DNA of 41,378 nucleotides. Origin: an uncultured Alphaproteobacteria bacterium (GTDB lineage: Bacteria > Pseudomonadota > Alphaproteobacteria > HIMB59 > GCA-002718135). The position numbers and the translations under genes were made by a program. The notes beneath the pieces were generated by a model. It saw nothing but the letters and a program-made list of their open reading frames with translations, was not told the DNA's origin and did not search any database. Numbering within the stretch: the first letter of the stretch is position 1; each line of letters begins with the position of its first letter. Location: contig CACMKW010000010.1 in NCBI GenBank assembly GCA_902614395.1, positions 1 through 41,378 on the forward strand, in the 5' to 3' direction. Shown here piece after piece: positions 26,062-35,816 of this stretch.

Positions 26062-27176
26062 TTAATTTTTTTTTCTATATCCATTACTATATGAATATAA
26101 TCCATTGCATGACCTGTTGGATCTTCTGCTACTTCCTCAAGATAAGAATTATAAAATTGATCGACAATTTGATTTATCTCATTAGGATTTCTTTTTTCTA
26201 ATGCTGTTTTAAATACAGTTTCAGACCAACTTCTCATTGTTGGTATTAATGTTTCAGCATATTCCCTTGATGACATAGTAGATTTATTTTTATTATAATG
26301 AATTTTAAAAGGACAATCGGTAAACATTGTTTCACATTTTTTAAGAATTAACCCAGATTTTGATATTTCTGAGTTAGGGTCATCAAAAGGTTTTTTAAAT
26401 TCTTCAACAGTTCTATAATGTTGAGTAAAAGTAGCGTTAACAAATTCTTCATTTGTAATAATTCCTTTTTGCTCTAAATTTTTCCAATGTTTAGTAAAAT
26501 TATTAAACATGTTATGACCACCAGTGTTACCTAAATATCGACCCTTTTCATCTATTCCAAAATTTATACAAATAAACCTTCCTCCTGGAACTAATTCATT
26601 TGATCTATTCAATAAAATTGTTTCCCAATCTTTTAGACCTTGGTTCTTAAACTGTTTTTTTTCTTCTTCATTTGAACCTACCATATGAACATGGTTATTT
26701 ATCAAACATGGTCTTTCTGAAACATAGTGCATTGCAGTAGCAGAAAACCCTAAAGATAAACTATTATTAGACATCAATTGTTTATGAAAACCTGTACCAC
26801 ATCCGTGCACAAAAACATTTTCAAATTTATTCTGGTAAGCAAAATTATCACTTCCTTGCATTCCTTGCATCATTCTAAATAAAACTGAAAAGTCATTAGA
26901 TGCTAAATCAGTATACAACATCTCAATTTCTCTATTATCTCCAGATTTTTTTATTTTTTCAATAATATTAAACCACATTTCTTGACTTGTACCGCCATCA
27001 GCACTGCCAAAATCAGCTATTCTAAATATGTCAACTTTAGGAATATTTTTAAAAGCTTCCTCAATTAATACTTCCATTTTATCTATAGCATTTTTTGCCC
27101 CAACAGTTTTTTGAGAGTAATAACCCTCACCTTTCATTGATAAAACAGATTGTGTATTGAGATTAGGTTTGTTCAT
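26058..27176 (-). CDS. SABATH-family (salicylate/jasmonate-type) SAM-dependent carboxyl methyltransferase
   Basis: 372 residues, the usual length of plant SABATH enzymes. Landmarks in order: SMKGEGYYSQ (13-22) matches the N-terminal MxGGxGxxSY substrate/SAM gate; IADFGSADGGTS (53-64) replaces the ADLGCSSGPN loop; YTDLASNDFSVLFRMM (88-103) matches NDLPxNDFNxLF; HGCGTGFHKQL (123-133) matches PGSFYxRLFP; and SLGFSATAMHYVSERP (140-155) matches the SSYSLMWLS region. The family methylates carboxyl groups of small acids, or sometimes ring nitrogens. The gene starts 41 bases after parC on the same strand and overlaps the dctM stop. The substrate is unknown. Confidence 0.85.
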   Translation of the reverse strand: MNKPNLNTQSVLSMKGEGYYSQKTVGAKNAIDKMEVLIEEAFKNIPKVDIFRIADFGSADGGTSQEMWFNIIEKIKKSGDNREIEMLYTDLASNDFSVLFRMMQGMQGSDNFAYQNKFENVFVHGCGTGFHKQLMSNNSLSLGFSATAMHYVSERPCLINNHVHMVGSNEEEKKQFKNQGLKDWETILLNRSNELVPGGRFICINFGIDEKGRYLGNTGGHNMFNNFTKHWKNLEQKGIITNEEFVNATFTQHYRTVEEFKKPFDDPNSEISKSGLILKKCETMFTDCPFKIHYNKNKSTMSSREYAETLIPTMRSWSETVFKTALEKRNPNEINQIVDQFYNSYLEEVAEDPTGHAMDYIHIVMDIEKKIN

Positions 27177-27217
27177 GTAATAATTTTAAACCTATTGAAT
27201 AATAATAAAAGTATTTA

Positions 27218-29410
27218 TTAATCAAATTTAAGATTTTTATTAAAATATTTAGGGACTTTTTTTCCTGCCTGAGCCCTTTTTCCCATCCAAAAATCAACAT
27301 CTTCTAACTTTCTATTTTTAGAACCAGTGCTCCATTCTAATCCATCTTCGATAGTTAACTGAGTGACATCTGATAAAAAATCATCTTTCTTAATTTTAAT
27401 TAATTGAACTCCTCCACCCTTTTGTAATTTTGGCAAAGCATCAATTTCAAAAATTAGCATTTTTTGTAACTTTGTAACGCAAGCTATGTGTTTTTTTGAA
27501 AGATTTAATACTTTAATAACTACATCATTGTTTTTTAAATTAAATAATTGCTTACCTTTCTTTTGGTTTGTTACAAGAGTTTCAGTATTACTAATAAATC
27601 CTTTACCATTTTTGGATACAATTAAGAGTTCTTCATCGATTGATGAAAGTAATCCAGCAATTTTATCTTTAGGCATACTATCAACAAAATATATAAATGA
27701 TTTAGGATTACTATTTCCACCTGGTAAAATATTTGGATCTATAGTGTAAACTTTACCAGAAGAAACAAACAAAAGTATTTTTTGGTTTGAATTTAAATTA
27801 ACTGAAAATAGATTTTCTTTTTTTATTTTTTCAATTTCCTTTTCATCAGTTATCTCTTTAATTCTCTTGAGCTGAAAATCTTTATTAATGATAACAGTGA
27901 ATCTTTCAATTTCTTTAAATTCATCAATACTAATATCAATATCATTATTTTGCTCTGATGAAATTAAAGATTTTCTCTCCTTTATATCGGTATCTAAATC
28001 ACTCTTTATAAGATCTAATTCACTTACTATAAATTTATCTAGTGTTTTTTTATCTTTTATTAATTTATTAAGATATTTTAACTCTTCATTTAATTTTTGG
28101 ATTTCATCTTTAATATTTTTTTCATCAATCTTCCTTAGAGATCCTAAACGCATACTTAAAATCGACTCACATTGTAAATCAGATAATTTATATTTTTTTA
28201 TTAATTCTTTTTTGGGATTATCCTTAGTTCTTATTATTTTTATTATAGAATTTAAATTTTTAAAGACAATTTGATAACCCTTAAGAATTTCTAGTCTCTT
28301 TTTAATTTTTTCTATATTAAATTTTGATTTTCTTTTAATGGTAACTTTTCGATGTTCTAAAAAATTAGATAGTATTTCAATAATTCCAATTTGTTTAGGC
28401 TCTATACCATCAATTAAAACATTAAAATTACAAGAATACTTAATTGATAGATCAGTTAATTTAAAACATAAGCTTATTAATTTTTCAGAATCAATATTTC
28501 TGGTCTTTGGTTTTAAGACAATTCTAATATTTTCATCTGACTCATCGATAACATCGTCCAAAGGTAATTTTTTATTATTGATGTTATTAGCAAGTTGTTC
28601 AATTATCTTAACTTTATTAACTTGATATGGAATTTCAGTAATAATTATTTGATACAAACCATTTTTTAATTCTTCTATTTGGTATTTAGCATTAATATTA
28701 AATGATCCCTTGCCACTCTTATAAATTTGCTTTTTTTCATTACTATCTAAAATTATTTCACCACCTGTGGGAAGATCTGGTCCATTAATAATTTTTAAAA
28801 TTTCAGTTAGTGAAGCTTTATCTTTTTTTATTATTAATTTTAATGCATCAATTAATTCAACAATATTGTGAGGGGGGATGTTTGTGGCCATGCCTACAGC
28901 TATTCCCATTGCTCCATTAATTAAAATATTAGGAAGCTGAGATGGTAGAACGACTGGTTCTAAATTTTGACCATCGTAATTATCTTTAAAATCTACAGAA
29001 TTTTCTTCGATACCATCAAAAAAATAATTTGTATAATCTTGTAATCTTGCCTCAGTGTATCTCATTGCTGCAGGATTATCACCATCGATATTTCCAAAGT
29101 TGCCCTGACCATCAACCAATGTAATTCTAGTGGAAAAATCCTGAGCCATTCTTACCAAACTATCATAAATAGCTTGATCTCCATGCGGATGAAATTTACC
29201 CATCACATCGCCAACAATTCTTGCGCATTTTTTATAACTTGAACTTTTGAAAAGTTTTAGTTGATACATTGAATAAATTATTCTGCGATGAACAGGTTTT
29301 AATCCGTCCCTTACATCAGGTAATGACCTTGAAACAATAGTTGATATTGCATAAGAAAGATACTTTTCACTCAGTATAGTATCTAAGTTAGATTCTATTA
29401 TTTTGTTCAT
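27218..29410 (-). CDS. parC: DNA topoisomerase IV subunit A
   Basis: Decatenating type II topoisomerase subunit, 730 residues. The N-terminal SYAISTIVSRSLPDVRDGLKP, GDVMGKFHPHGDQAIYDSLV and the catalytic tyrosine in AAMRYTEARL (near 120) are clear. A shortened C-terminal domain contains degenerate beta-pinwheel repeats, and the GyrA box expected in gyrase A (QRRGGKG) is absent, so ParC is preferred over GyrA. It overlaps recO by 23 bases; parC next to recO is common in alphaproteobacteria. Confidence 0.92.
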   Translation of the reverse strand: MNKIIESNLDTILSEKYLSYAISTIVSRSLPDVRDGLKPVHRRIIYSMYQLKLFKSSSYKKCARIVGDVMGKFHPHGDQAIYDSLVRMAQDFSTRITLVDGQGNFGNIDGDNPAAMRYTEARLQDYTNYFFDGIEENSVDFKDNYDGQNLEPVVLPSQLPNILINGAMGIAVGMATNIPPHNIVELIDALKLIIKKDKASLTEILKIINGPDLPTGGEIILDSNEKKQIYKSGKGSFNINAKYQIEELKNGLYQIIITEIPYQVNKVKIIEQLANNINNKKLPLDDVIDESDENIRIVLKPKTRNIDSEKLISLCFKLTDLSIKYSCNFNVLIDGIEPKQIGIIEILSNFLEHRKVTIKRKSKFNIEKIKKRLEILKGYQIVFKNLNSIIKIIRTKDNPKKELIKKYKLSDLQCESILSMRLGSLRKIDEKNIKDEIQKLNEELKYLNKLIKDKKTLDKFIVSELDLIKSDLDTDIKERKSLISSEQNNDIDISIDEFKEIERFTVIINKDFQLKRIKEITDEKEIEKIKKENLFSVNLNSNQKILLFVSSGKVYTIDPNILPGGNSNPKSFIYFVDSMPKDKIAGLLSSIDEELLIVSKNGKGFISNTETLVTNQKKGKQLFNLKNNDVVIKVLNLSKKHIACVTKLQKMLIFEIDALPKLQKGGGVQLIKIKKDDFLSDVTQLTIEDGLEWSTGSKNRKLEDVDFWMGKRAQAGKKVPKYFNKNLKFD

Positions 29411-30110
29411 TCTTTTCTAAAAAACTGATTATATTTTTCTTAAATAAAATATACTGATTTGGCAATTTATGATTTAAATTTGATAAATGATTTTTAATAA
29501 AAATAATTTCAAAAATTTTAAAAAAATTATTTAAAGAGTTATAATCGAATGTAATATTTGAATTACTCACAAAAAGATGATGAGGAAAATCAATAGTATA
29601 GTTTGAGTAATTTTCTTTAAATTCTAAAGTATCTGTATCAAAATATTTCAATCTATTATTGTTAACATAATCTAATTCGTATCCAATATATTTAAGTAAA
29701 TCAAATAAGTAGATACAAAAGAAATTTAACCATTTTTTTTTACTAATCATAATTTCTAAAAAATCTTTAGAAATTTTATAAATTTGGTTTATTTTCTGTC
29801 CTTCAATTACTGAGGCATTAATTAAAGATACAACTGAAAGTAGGCAGCTTAGTTTATATTTATCATTAATAACACTTGATAAATAAGGCTTTGATAATTC
29901 AGCTTTTATTGATGGTGGACGATTGCCAATGTATGTAACATCGAAATTTAAAAAAAAACCAAGTTGCATTATATTTTTTTTATTTTTTGAAAGTCCTCCG
30001 TATACAATTCCTGAAAATACTTCATCCGTATCTGATAAAAATTTAATTAATAGATCATTATCTTTGAAAACTTTTGAATGTATAAGTATTCCATTAAATT
30101 TTTTATGCAT
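29388..30110 (-). CDS. recO: DNA repair protein RecO
   Basis: 240 residues. N-terminal OB-fold region (GILIHSKVFKDNDLLIKFLS, then SGIVYGGLSKNKK) and a helical C-terminal part. RecO loads RecA with RecR onto SSB-coated gaps. The sequence is diverged and Asn/Lys-rich, but position after era and before parC supports the call. It overlaps era by 8 bases and parC by 23 bases. No zinc-finger cysteine cluster is present. Confidence 0.88.
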   Translation of the reverse strand: MHKKFNGILIHSKVFKDNDLLIKFLSDTDEVFSGIVYGGLSKNKKNIMQLGFFLNFDVTYIGNRPPSIKAELSKPYLSSVINDKYKLSCLLSVVSLINASVIEGQKINQIYKISKDFLEIMISKKKWLNFFCIYLFDLLKYIGYELDYVNNNRLKYFDTDTLEFKENYSNYTIDFPHHLFVSNSNITFDYNSLNNFFKIFEIIFIKNHLSNLNHKLPNQYILFKKNIISFLEKNEQNNRI

Positions 30111-30951
30111 CTGATGAAATAATATTTATATAAAGATGAGTTTTTACATCTAAAATATTAGAAATTTCTTTTTGACTTTTTATTCTAATATCTTTTATTT
30201 TAGATCCTTTCCTACCCAATAATATTTTTTTGTATCTGTCATTTTTAATAATAATATCTTGCTTTATTTTTAGATGTCCATTTTTCAAATATTTAAAAGT
30301 TTTATTAGTTACCTCTATATTATATGGAATTTCTTTATGAATTAATGATAGTATTTCATTTCTTGTGCATTCATTGGTGATAAAAATATCATCTTTGTTT
30401 GTGATTTCATCTTCCTTATATAGCCACCTTCCATATTTTGATTTTTGTAAAAGATAATCAATTAAATTTTCAAAACCTAATTTTTTTTTAGCTGATATGT
30501 TAAAAAATTTCTCTATTTTATATTTTTCTGTAATTAATTTGATATGTTTAAGTAAATTTTTAGCTTTTATTAAATCGGTTTTATTAAAAATAATTGAAAT
30601 ATTCTTTTTTAATTCATAAAGTTTAGGAATGTCATTTTTTAAATCATTTAATTGAATCCTTTTTGAATCAATTAAATACAAAATAATATCTGATTGATTT
30701 AAGCCTTCCCATAAATTTTTCTTCAATTTAATTTTTTGAGATTTCTTATCTCTAAGAAAGCTGATACCAGGTGTATCATATAGAACTAGTTGAGTATTTT
30801 TAATATTAACAATACCAATTACAAAATCTTCAGTAGTATTAATTTTTTTGTTTGTTATTGAAATTTTCTCACCGACAAGGTTATTTAATAGAGTTGATTT
30901 ACCTGCATTAGTCTTACCGACAAGACTAATTTTTAATATTTTTCTTTTCAT
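30103..30951 (-). CDS. era: GTPase Era
   Basis: Ribosome-assembly GTPase, 282 residues. G1 is GKTNAGKSTLLNNL (12-25), G3 is YDTPG (near 58-62), G4 is NKTD (near 123). The KH domain at the C-terminus, with GRKGSKIKDIRIKSQ, binds the 3' end of 16S rRNA. It overlaps rnc by 26 bases, a long overlap that suggests tight coupling with RNase III. Confidence 0.96.
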   Translation of the reverse strand: MKRKILKISLVGKTNAGKSTLLNNLVGEKISITNKKINTTEDFVIGIVNIKNTQLVLYDTPGISFLRDKKSQKIKLKKNLWEGLNQSDIILYLIDSKRIQLNDLKNDIPKLYELKKNISIIFNKTDLIKAKNLLKHIKLITEKYKIEKFFNISAKKKLGFENLIDYLLQKSKYGRWLYKEDEITNKDDIFITNECTRNEILSLIHKEIPYNIEVTNKTFKYLKNGHLKIKQDIIIKNDRYKKILLGRKGSKIKDIRIKSQKEISNILDVKTHLYINIISSDA

Positions 30952-31633
30952 TAATTTTTTTTAATGCGATTTCTGCAGCGTTTCTCTCTGCTTCCCTTAT
31001 TGAAAAACCTTTTGAATTGATCTTATTTAAATTTCTCATCTTAACTGAAACAGTGAATGTGGGTGAATGAGGTGGTCCTTCTTTTTTTATTAATTTATAT
31101 TCAGGAAGTTTTTTATAAAGTTGTTGTGATATTTCTTGTAATAATGTTTTTGGGTCTAAGGTTTTAGAAACTTCAATATCTAGATATTTTGACCAAAATT
31201 TACTTATAAAATCAAATGAAGGATTATATCCACCATCTAGAAAAATTGCTCCAATTAATGATTCAACTGAATCTGAAAAGATTGAATTTAACATTTTATT
31301 ATTTTTTTTCTTAAAATTGTATTGAAGCACGTCTTCTATTTGCAATTCTTGTGCAATTTTAAATAAAAATTTTTTTTGAACTAAATAAGAATATTTTTTA
31401 GATAAATCACCTTCATTAAATTTTTTAAATTTTGTAAATAATAAATTTGCTATTATTAATCCCAGTACTCGATCACCTAAAAATTCAAATCTTTCAAATT
31501 CATTTGTGATAATTTTTTTTTCATTTTCTAAATAAAAACTTGGATGTGTTAGGGATTGAATTAACAATTTGTTATTTTTAAACTTATAATTTATCTTTTT
31601 TTCAAATAGTTTGAGTTTTTTACTGTCTATCAT
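30926..31633 (-). CDS. rnc: ribonuclease III
   Basis: Double-stranded RNA endonuclease for rRNA and mRNA processing, 235 residues. The catalytic signature ERFEFLGDRVLGLIIANLLF is near residues 43-62, and SDSVESLIGAIFLDGGY near 119-135 holds the second metal ligand. A dsRNA-binding domain occupies the C-terminal 75 residues (DPKTLLQEISQQLYKKLPEY, ending in AERNAAEIALKKI). It overlaps lepB by 4 bases. Confidence 0.97.
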   Translation of the reverse strand: MIDSKKLKLFEKKINYKFKNNKLLIQSLTHPSFYLENEKKIITNEFERFEFLGDRVLGLIIANLLFTKFKKFNEGDLSKKYSYLVQKKFLFKIAQELQIEDVLQYNFKKKNNKMLNSIFSDSVESLIGAIFLDGGYNPSFDFISKFWSKYLDIEVSKTLDPKTLLQEISQQLYKKLPEYKLIKKEGPPHSPTFTVSVKMRNLNKINSKGFSIREAERNAAEIALKKINEKKNIKN

Positions 31634-32364
31634 TGAATTTTTTGAAAAATTCTTGCATATCTAATTGAATTAGGCCATTTCCATATCTGTAAAAATCTTG
31701 CATTTTCTAAAGAAAAGAAAATAAACTGTGCTTTACCAACTAAATTTTCATAAGGAATGAAACCAACTGTACTTATAAATCTACTATCTTGTGAATTATC
31801 TCTATTATCACCCATTACAAAGAAATGATTATCTGGCACATTATATAACTGTGTATTATCCGCAATACCATTGTCTGTTAAATCAAGAATATTGATCTCT
31901 TTGTTAAAAAAATACTCATTATACATTCTAACTCTTTTATTACTCGATTTGTTGTCTGTATCTATAAAATCATTTAATTTTTTTCTTAGAATTTCTGATC
32001 CATTAATAAAAATAATACCATTTTTAATTTCTATTTTATCACCAGGTAGACCAATAACTCTTTTTATATAATCAGTTCTGTTATTTTCAGGAGTTTTAAA
32101 AACTACTACATCACCTCTTTCAGGCGTGTTTGAAAATATTTTTCCAGGTATTAAAGGTAGTGAAAAAGGAAGAGAATGTTTTGAAAAACCGTATGAATAT
32201 TTTGATACAAAAATAAAATCACCCACAAGTAGATTAGGCTTCATTGATCCTGAAGGTATATTGAATGGCTCAAATATAAATGATCTAATCAGTAAAGCTA
32301 TAAAGATTGCTAGAAGTATTGATTTCAAATTACCAAAAAAACTATTTTTTTTTGATTTAGTCAT
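31630..32364 (-). CDS. lepB: signal peptidase I
   Basis: 244 residues, inner-membrane serine protease that removes signal peptides. One N-terminal membrane helix (ILLAIFIALLIRSFIF, about 14-30) is followed by the catalytic Ser in IPSGSMKPNL (near 39), the catalytic Lys in DYIKRVIGLPGDKIEI (near 96), and the box GDNRDNSQDSR (near 190). It overlaps acpS by 8 bases. Confidence 0.96.
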   Translation of the reverse strand: MTKSKKNSFFGNLKSILLAIFIALLIRSFIFEPFNIPSGSMKPNLLVGDFIFVSKYSYGFSKHSLPFSLPLIPGKIFSNTPERGDVVVFKTPENNRTDYIKRVIGLPGDKIEIKNGIIFINGSEILRKKLNDFIDTDNKSSNKRVRMYNEYFFNKEINILDLTDNGIADNTQLYNVPDNHFFVMGDNRDNSQDSRFISTVGFIPYENLVGKAQFIFFSLENARFLQIWKWPNSIRYARIFQKIQ

Positions 32365-32743
32365 AAATTGTCACATTTGCTATTGCATATTTTTTTTCAT
32401 CAGAAAGTGATACTTCAATTTGTGTATTAGAATTTTTATTCATATTTTTAAAAATTGTCTTTGCTTTACCATGAAGTATTATAAACGGTTTACCATATTG
32501 GTTATTTGCAACTTCGATATCTTTCCAAAATACACCTCTAGCCAGTCCTGTGCCTAAAGCTTTAGCACATGCTTCTTTCGCAGCATATCTTTTTGCATAA
32601 GATTCTACCGAATTTAATCTTTTTTCTGATTTCTCTATCTCAGAAATACTAAAACATCTTTTTGTAAATTTATTACCATATTTATTTATTATTCTTCTTA
32701 TTCTATTAATATCGATAATATCAATTCCATTACCATAAATCAT
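32357..32743 (-). CDS. acpS: holo-[acyl-carrier-protein] synthase
   Basis: Transfers phosphopantetheine from CoA to apo-ACP. 128 residues. GNGIDIIDINRI (4-15) binds the metal, and RYAAKEACAKALGTGL (near 53-68) is the second signature. It lies 2 bases after rsh. In most alphaproteobacteria pdxJ precedes acpS; here pdxJ is missing. Confidence 0.95.
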   Translation of the reverse strand: MIYGNGIDIIDINRIRRIINKYGNKFTKRCFSISEIEKSEKRLNSVESYAKRYAAKEACAKALGTGLARGVFWKDIEVANNQYGKPFIILHGKAKTIFKNMNKNSNTQIEVSLSDEKKYAIANVTIYD

Positions 32744-32745
32744 AT

Positions 32746-34869
32746 TTAACCTTTTAATCTCTCTAAAGAAGATACTTCTTTTTCCATTCTTAATGCTGCA
32801 ATTATATTTTGTAAATGATTAGTGTCTCTAACCTCAATGTCTATTATAATCTCAAAAAAATCAGGTTTCCTAACTGAAAAAAGAATGTTTGAAATATTAC
32901 CATTATTTTTTGCAATAACTGTTGTTACTTTTCCAAGGCTTCCAGGTTTATTAAATAATACAACAACAATTCTTGCATTTGATACTGTCTCTAAATTACT
33001 TTGATTATCCCAAGAGATATTTAGCCATCTATCTGGGGCATCTTGATATGATGTAAGTGTGTCACAATCAAGTGTATGAACTGCAACACCAATTCCTGCA
33101 GTTACTATACCAACAATACTATCTCCTTTTAAAGGTGAACAACAACCAGCCAGATGATATGACATTCCAGCGGTTAATCCTTTTAATTTTATAGGATTTT
33201 GATTATTTTCATTAAATTTTGAAACTGGAATATAATTATACTCAGGATAAATTTTTTTAATTACAGAAAGTGCTGTAATTTCACCTGAGCCAATTAAGGC
33301 ATATAAATCATTTATTGATTTATATTTATAATCATCCAATATTTTTTGTTCAGTATTTTTATTAAATTCATAATTTTCTTTTTGAAAATAATTGATTAGT
33401 ATTTCTCTACCAAATATTATATGTTCTTCTTTCTTCTTAAATTTAAAAAATCTTCTTAATTGTGATTTTACCTTTGTTGTTACTGCAAATCTCTGCCATA
33501 AAGGGGAAGGTTGTGATGACTCTGAAGTAATAATTTCTATTTGATCGCCATTATTTAAAATCGTTTTTAATGGCTGTAACTTATCGTTAATTTTAGCTGC
33601 TACACATTTATCACCTATCTGACTATGTATTGCGTATGCAAAATCTACCGGAGTTGCATTTTTAGGCAATTCTATAAGATCTCCTTTTGGTGTAAAAACA
33701 AAAATATCATTTTGAAAAACTTTCAATTTTGAGTTTTGAATTAATTCATCTTGAGTAACTGATGAATTCATTGAATCTACTAAATCATATACCCACTTAT
33801 ATTCTCTTGCGTCTTTTTCTTTTATTTTTTTTGGATCTTTATATTTCCAATGAGAAGCAATACCAAAATCAGCAATTTGATCCATTATGTTTGAACGAAA
33901 TTGAATTTCAATTTTTTTATTTTTTGGGCCCATTACCGAAGTATGCAATGCCCTATAACCATTTGATTTTGGAGCAGAAATAAAATCTTTAAATCTACCT
34001 TGAATATAGGGATATTGCCTATGGATTATACCTAAGCATCTATAACATTCCCTAGTTGAATTAGTAATAACTCTAAAAGCCATGATATCTGAAAGTTGCT
34101 CGAAAGAAATATTTTTATTTTTAATCTTATTCCATATTGAATATGGAGACTTAATTCTACCTTCTACTTTACAAAGTAAGTCTTCTTGAAAAAAAATATT
34201 TTTTAACTCATATCTAATTTCATCAACAATATTATCGTCTTTTGATTTTAAATATTCCAATCTTTCTATTATTGTTTTTTTTGCATCAGGATTTATTATT
34301 TCAAAAGAGATATCTTCTAATTCATCTTGCCATTCTTTCATTCCTAATCTTTGAGCTAAGGGAGCGAACACTTCGAGTGTTTCTAATGCTATTTTAGTTT
34401 TTTTATTCTCGTCTTTAATAAATTGGATAGTTCTCATATTGTGTAATCTATCAGCTAACTTTACTAAAATAACTCTCAAATCTTTTGTTGTAGCTAAAAT
34501 TAATTTTTTATAATTCTCACCAAATTTTTGATTGTTTACTTTTAAAGAAAATTTATTTATTTTTGTTAATCCATCTACAAGTTCTACTATTTGATTTCCA
34601 AAATTTTTATTAATTTCTTCTATATTTAAACTTGTATCTTCTAAAGTATCGTGAAGCAAGCCTGCTACTATTGAGTCAGCATCTAATTTTATTGATGTCA
34701 AAATTTTTGCTACTTCTAGCGGGTGAGTTATAAAAGGATCTCCAGATTTTCTTAACTGATTACTATGGGCTTGTTCACTCAATTTAAGCGCATGCCTTAC
34801 TTTATCTTTTTCTTCATTAGTAAGATAGGAAGTAATTAATTCTATCTCTTTGTGAATTTTATAAGTCAT
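32746..34869 (-). CDS. rsh: bifunctional (p)ppGpp synthetase/hydrolase (RSH)
   Basis: Makes and degrades the alarmone (p)ppGpp. 707 residues. The hydrolase site is intact: HD motif in AGLLHDTLEDT near 64-74. The synthetase domain has GRFKDFISAPKSNGYRALHTS near 290; RFKD is the RXKD form found in bifunctional enzymes rather than the RelA-only EXDD form. Downstream are a TGS domain (VFTPKGDLIELPKNATPVDF, near 395), a CC region with SYHLAGCCSPLKGD near 575, and a C-terminal ACT domain (VVLFNKPGSLGKVTTVI). It follows rpoZ after 43 bases. Confidence 0.97.
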   Translation of the reverse strand: MTYKIHKEIELITSYLTNEEKDKVRHALKLSEQAHSNQLRKSGDPFITHPLEVAKILTSIKLDADSIVAGLLHDTLEDTSLNIEEINKNFGNQIVELVDGLTKINKFSLKVNNQKFGENYKKLILATTKDLRVILVKLADRLHNMRTIQFIKDENKKTKIALETLEVFAPLAQRLGMKEWQDELEDISFEIINPDAKKTIIERLEYLKSKDDNIVDEIRYELKNIFFQEDLLCKVEGRIKSPYSIWNKIKNKNISFEQLSDIMAFRVITNSTRECYRCLGIIHRQYPYIQGRFKDFISAPKSNGYRALHTSVMGPKNKKIEIQFRSNIMDQIADFGIASHWKYKDPKKIKEKDAREYKWVYDLVDSMNSSVTQDELIQNSKLKVFQNDIFVFTPKGDLIELPKNATPVDFAYAIHSQIGDKCVAAKINDKLQPLKTILNNGDQIEIITSESSQPSPLWQRFAVTTKVKSQLRRFFKFKKKEEHIIFGREILINYFQKENYEFNKNTEQKILDDYKYKSINDLYALIGSGEITALSVIKKIYPEYNYIPVSKFNENNQNPIKLKGLTAGMSYHLAGCCSPLKGDSIVGIVTAGIGVAVHTLDCDTLTSYQDAPDRWLNISWDNQSNLETVSNARIVVVLFNKPGSLGKVTTVIAKNNGNISNILFSVRKPDFFEIIIDIEVRDTNHLQNIIAALRMEKEVSSLERLKG

Positions 34870-34912
34870 AAATAATATTTAAATTATTTATCTTAATTAT
34901 AATTTAGTTTAA

Positions 34913-35332
34913 TTATATATCCTGCTTTTTTTTTACACCAGATGAATCTTCTAGATTATCTTGTGCAGTTTCAATAGGAATATTTTCTGAAGTATTATTA
35001 ACATCTTCATTATTTTGCTGTATTTCGTCACTATCTATTTCAGAACCATTAGCTTCACTCTCATCACTATTATCTTCTAATTCGTTTATATCTTCATCCT
35101 CAATAAATGTATTGGTTTGATATTCTTCAATTAAATCATTTTTTAATTGTTCTGTTGTAAGAGTTTCGTCTGCAATTTCCCTAAGTGCAATCACGGTATT
35201 TTTATCATTATCAATCTCTACAGTTGGATTTTCACCAGAATATAATTTTCTAGCTCTATTTGAAGCTACCAAAACTAACTCAAACCTACTTGGAAATTTA
35301 TCAATACAGTCTTCAACTGTTATTCTTGCCAT
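34913..35332 (-). CDS. rpoZ: RNA polymerase omega subunit with acidic tail
   Basis: Residues 1-65 are omega: [30 protein letters not shown], then [12 protein letters not shown]. From about 66 to 135 the protein is an acidic, Asp/Glu/Asn/Ser-rich, probably disordered tail, ending in a basic KKKQDI. 139 residues is at the long end for omega. It belongs to the dapA-smpB-rpoZ-rsh run. Omega stabilises RNA polymerase and, in some bacteria, forms part of a ppGpp site, which fits its neighbour rsh. Confidence 0.95.
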   Translation of the reverse strand: MARITVEDCIDKFPSRFELVLVASNRARKLYSGENPTVEIDNDKNTVIALREIADETLTTEQLKNDLIEEYQTNTFIEDEDINELEDNSDESEANGSEIDSDEIQQNNEDVNNTSENIPIETAQDNLEDSSGVKKKQDI

Positions 35333-35369
35333 AATGCGCTTATAGTTATGAATTTTTAAAAGTAAATAG

Positions 35370-35816
35370 TTAATTATTTTTAAGCAATCTTTGCTTTTTA
35401 ATATTCCAATCTCTTTGTTTTATTGACTCTCTTTTATCAATTTTCTTCTTACCTTTAGCAATTCCGCATGATAATTTAGCAAAACCCTTATCTGAGAAAT
35501 ATAAAGAAAGTGGAATTATTGTAAATCCACCTTGTTTAATAGAACCTGATATTTTATCAAATTCTCTTTTTGAAACTAATAATTTTCTTTTTCTACTTGG
35601 ATCATAGTTGTTATCATTTGAATTTTGATATTTTTTTATAAAAGAATTTGAAAGCCATAGTTCACCATTTTGTTCTATAATATATGAACCTCTAATAGAG
35701 CCTGTATTTATTCGTAAAGATTTAACTTCTGATCCAGTTAATACGATACCAGCTTCAATTTTATTAGATATTGTAAAGTTATAATTAGCCCTATTGTTTG
35801 CGGCTATAATTTTCAT
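35370..35816 (-). CDS. smpB: SsrA-binding protein SmpB
   Basis: tmRNA partner in rescue of stalled ribosomes; 148 residues. It has [23 protein letters not shown] near 5-27, [18 protein letters not shown] near 28-45, and the basic C-terminal tail [21 protein letters not shown]. It starts one base after the dapA stop codon. The tmRNA gene itself is not in the window. Confidence 0.97.
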   Translation of the reverse strand: MKIIAANNRANYNFTISNKIEAGIVLTGSEVKSLRINTGSIRGSYIIEQNGELWLSNSFIKKYQNSNDNNYDPSRKRKLLVSKREFDKISGSIKQGGFTIIPLSLYFSDKGFAKLSCGIAKGKKKIDKRESIKQRDWNIKKQRLLKNN

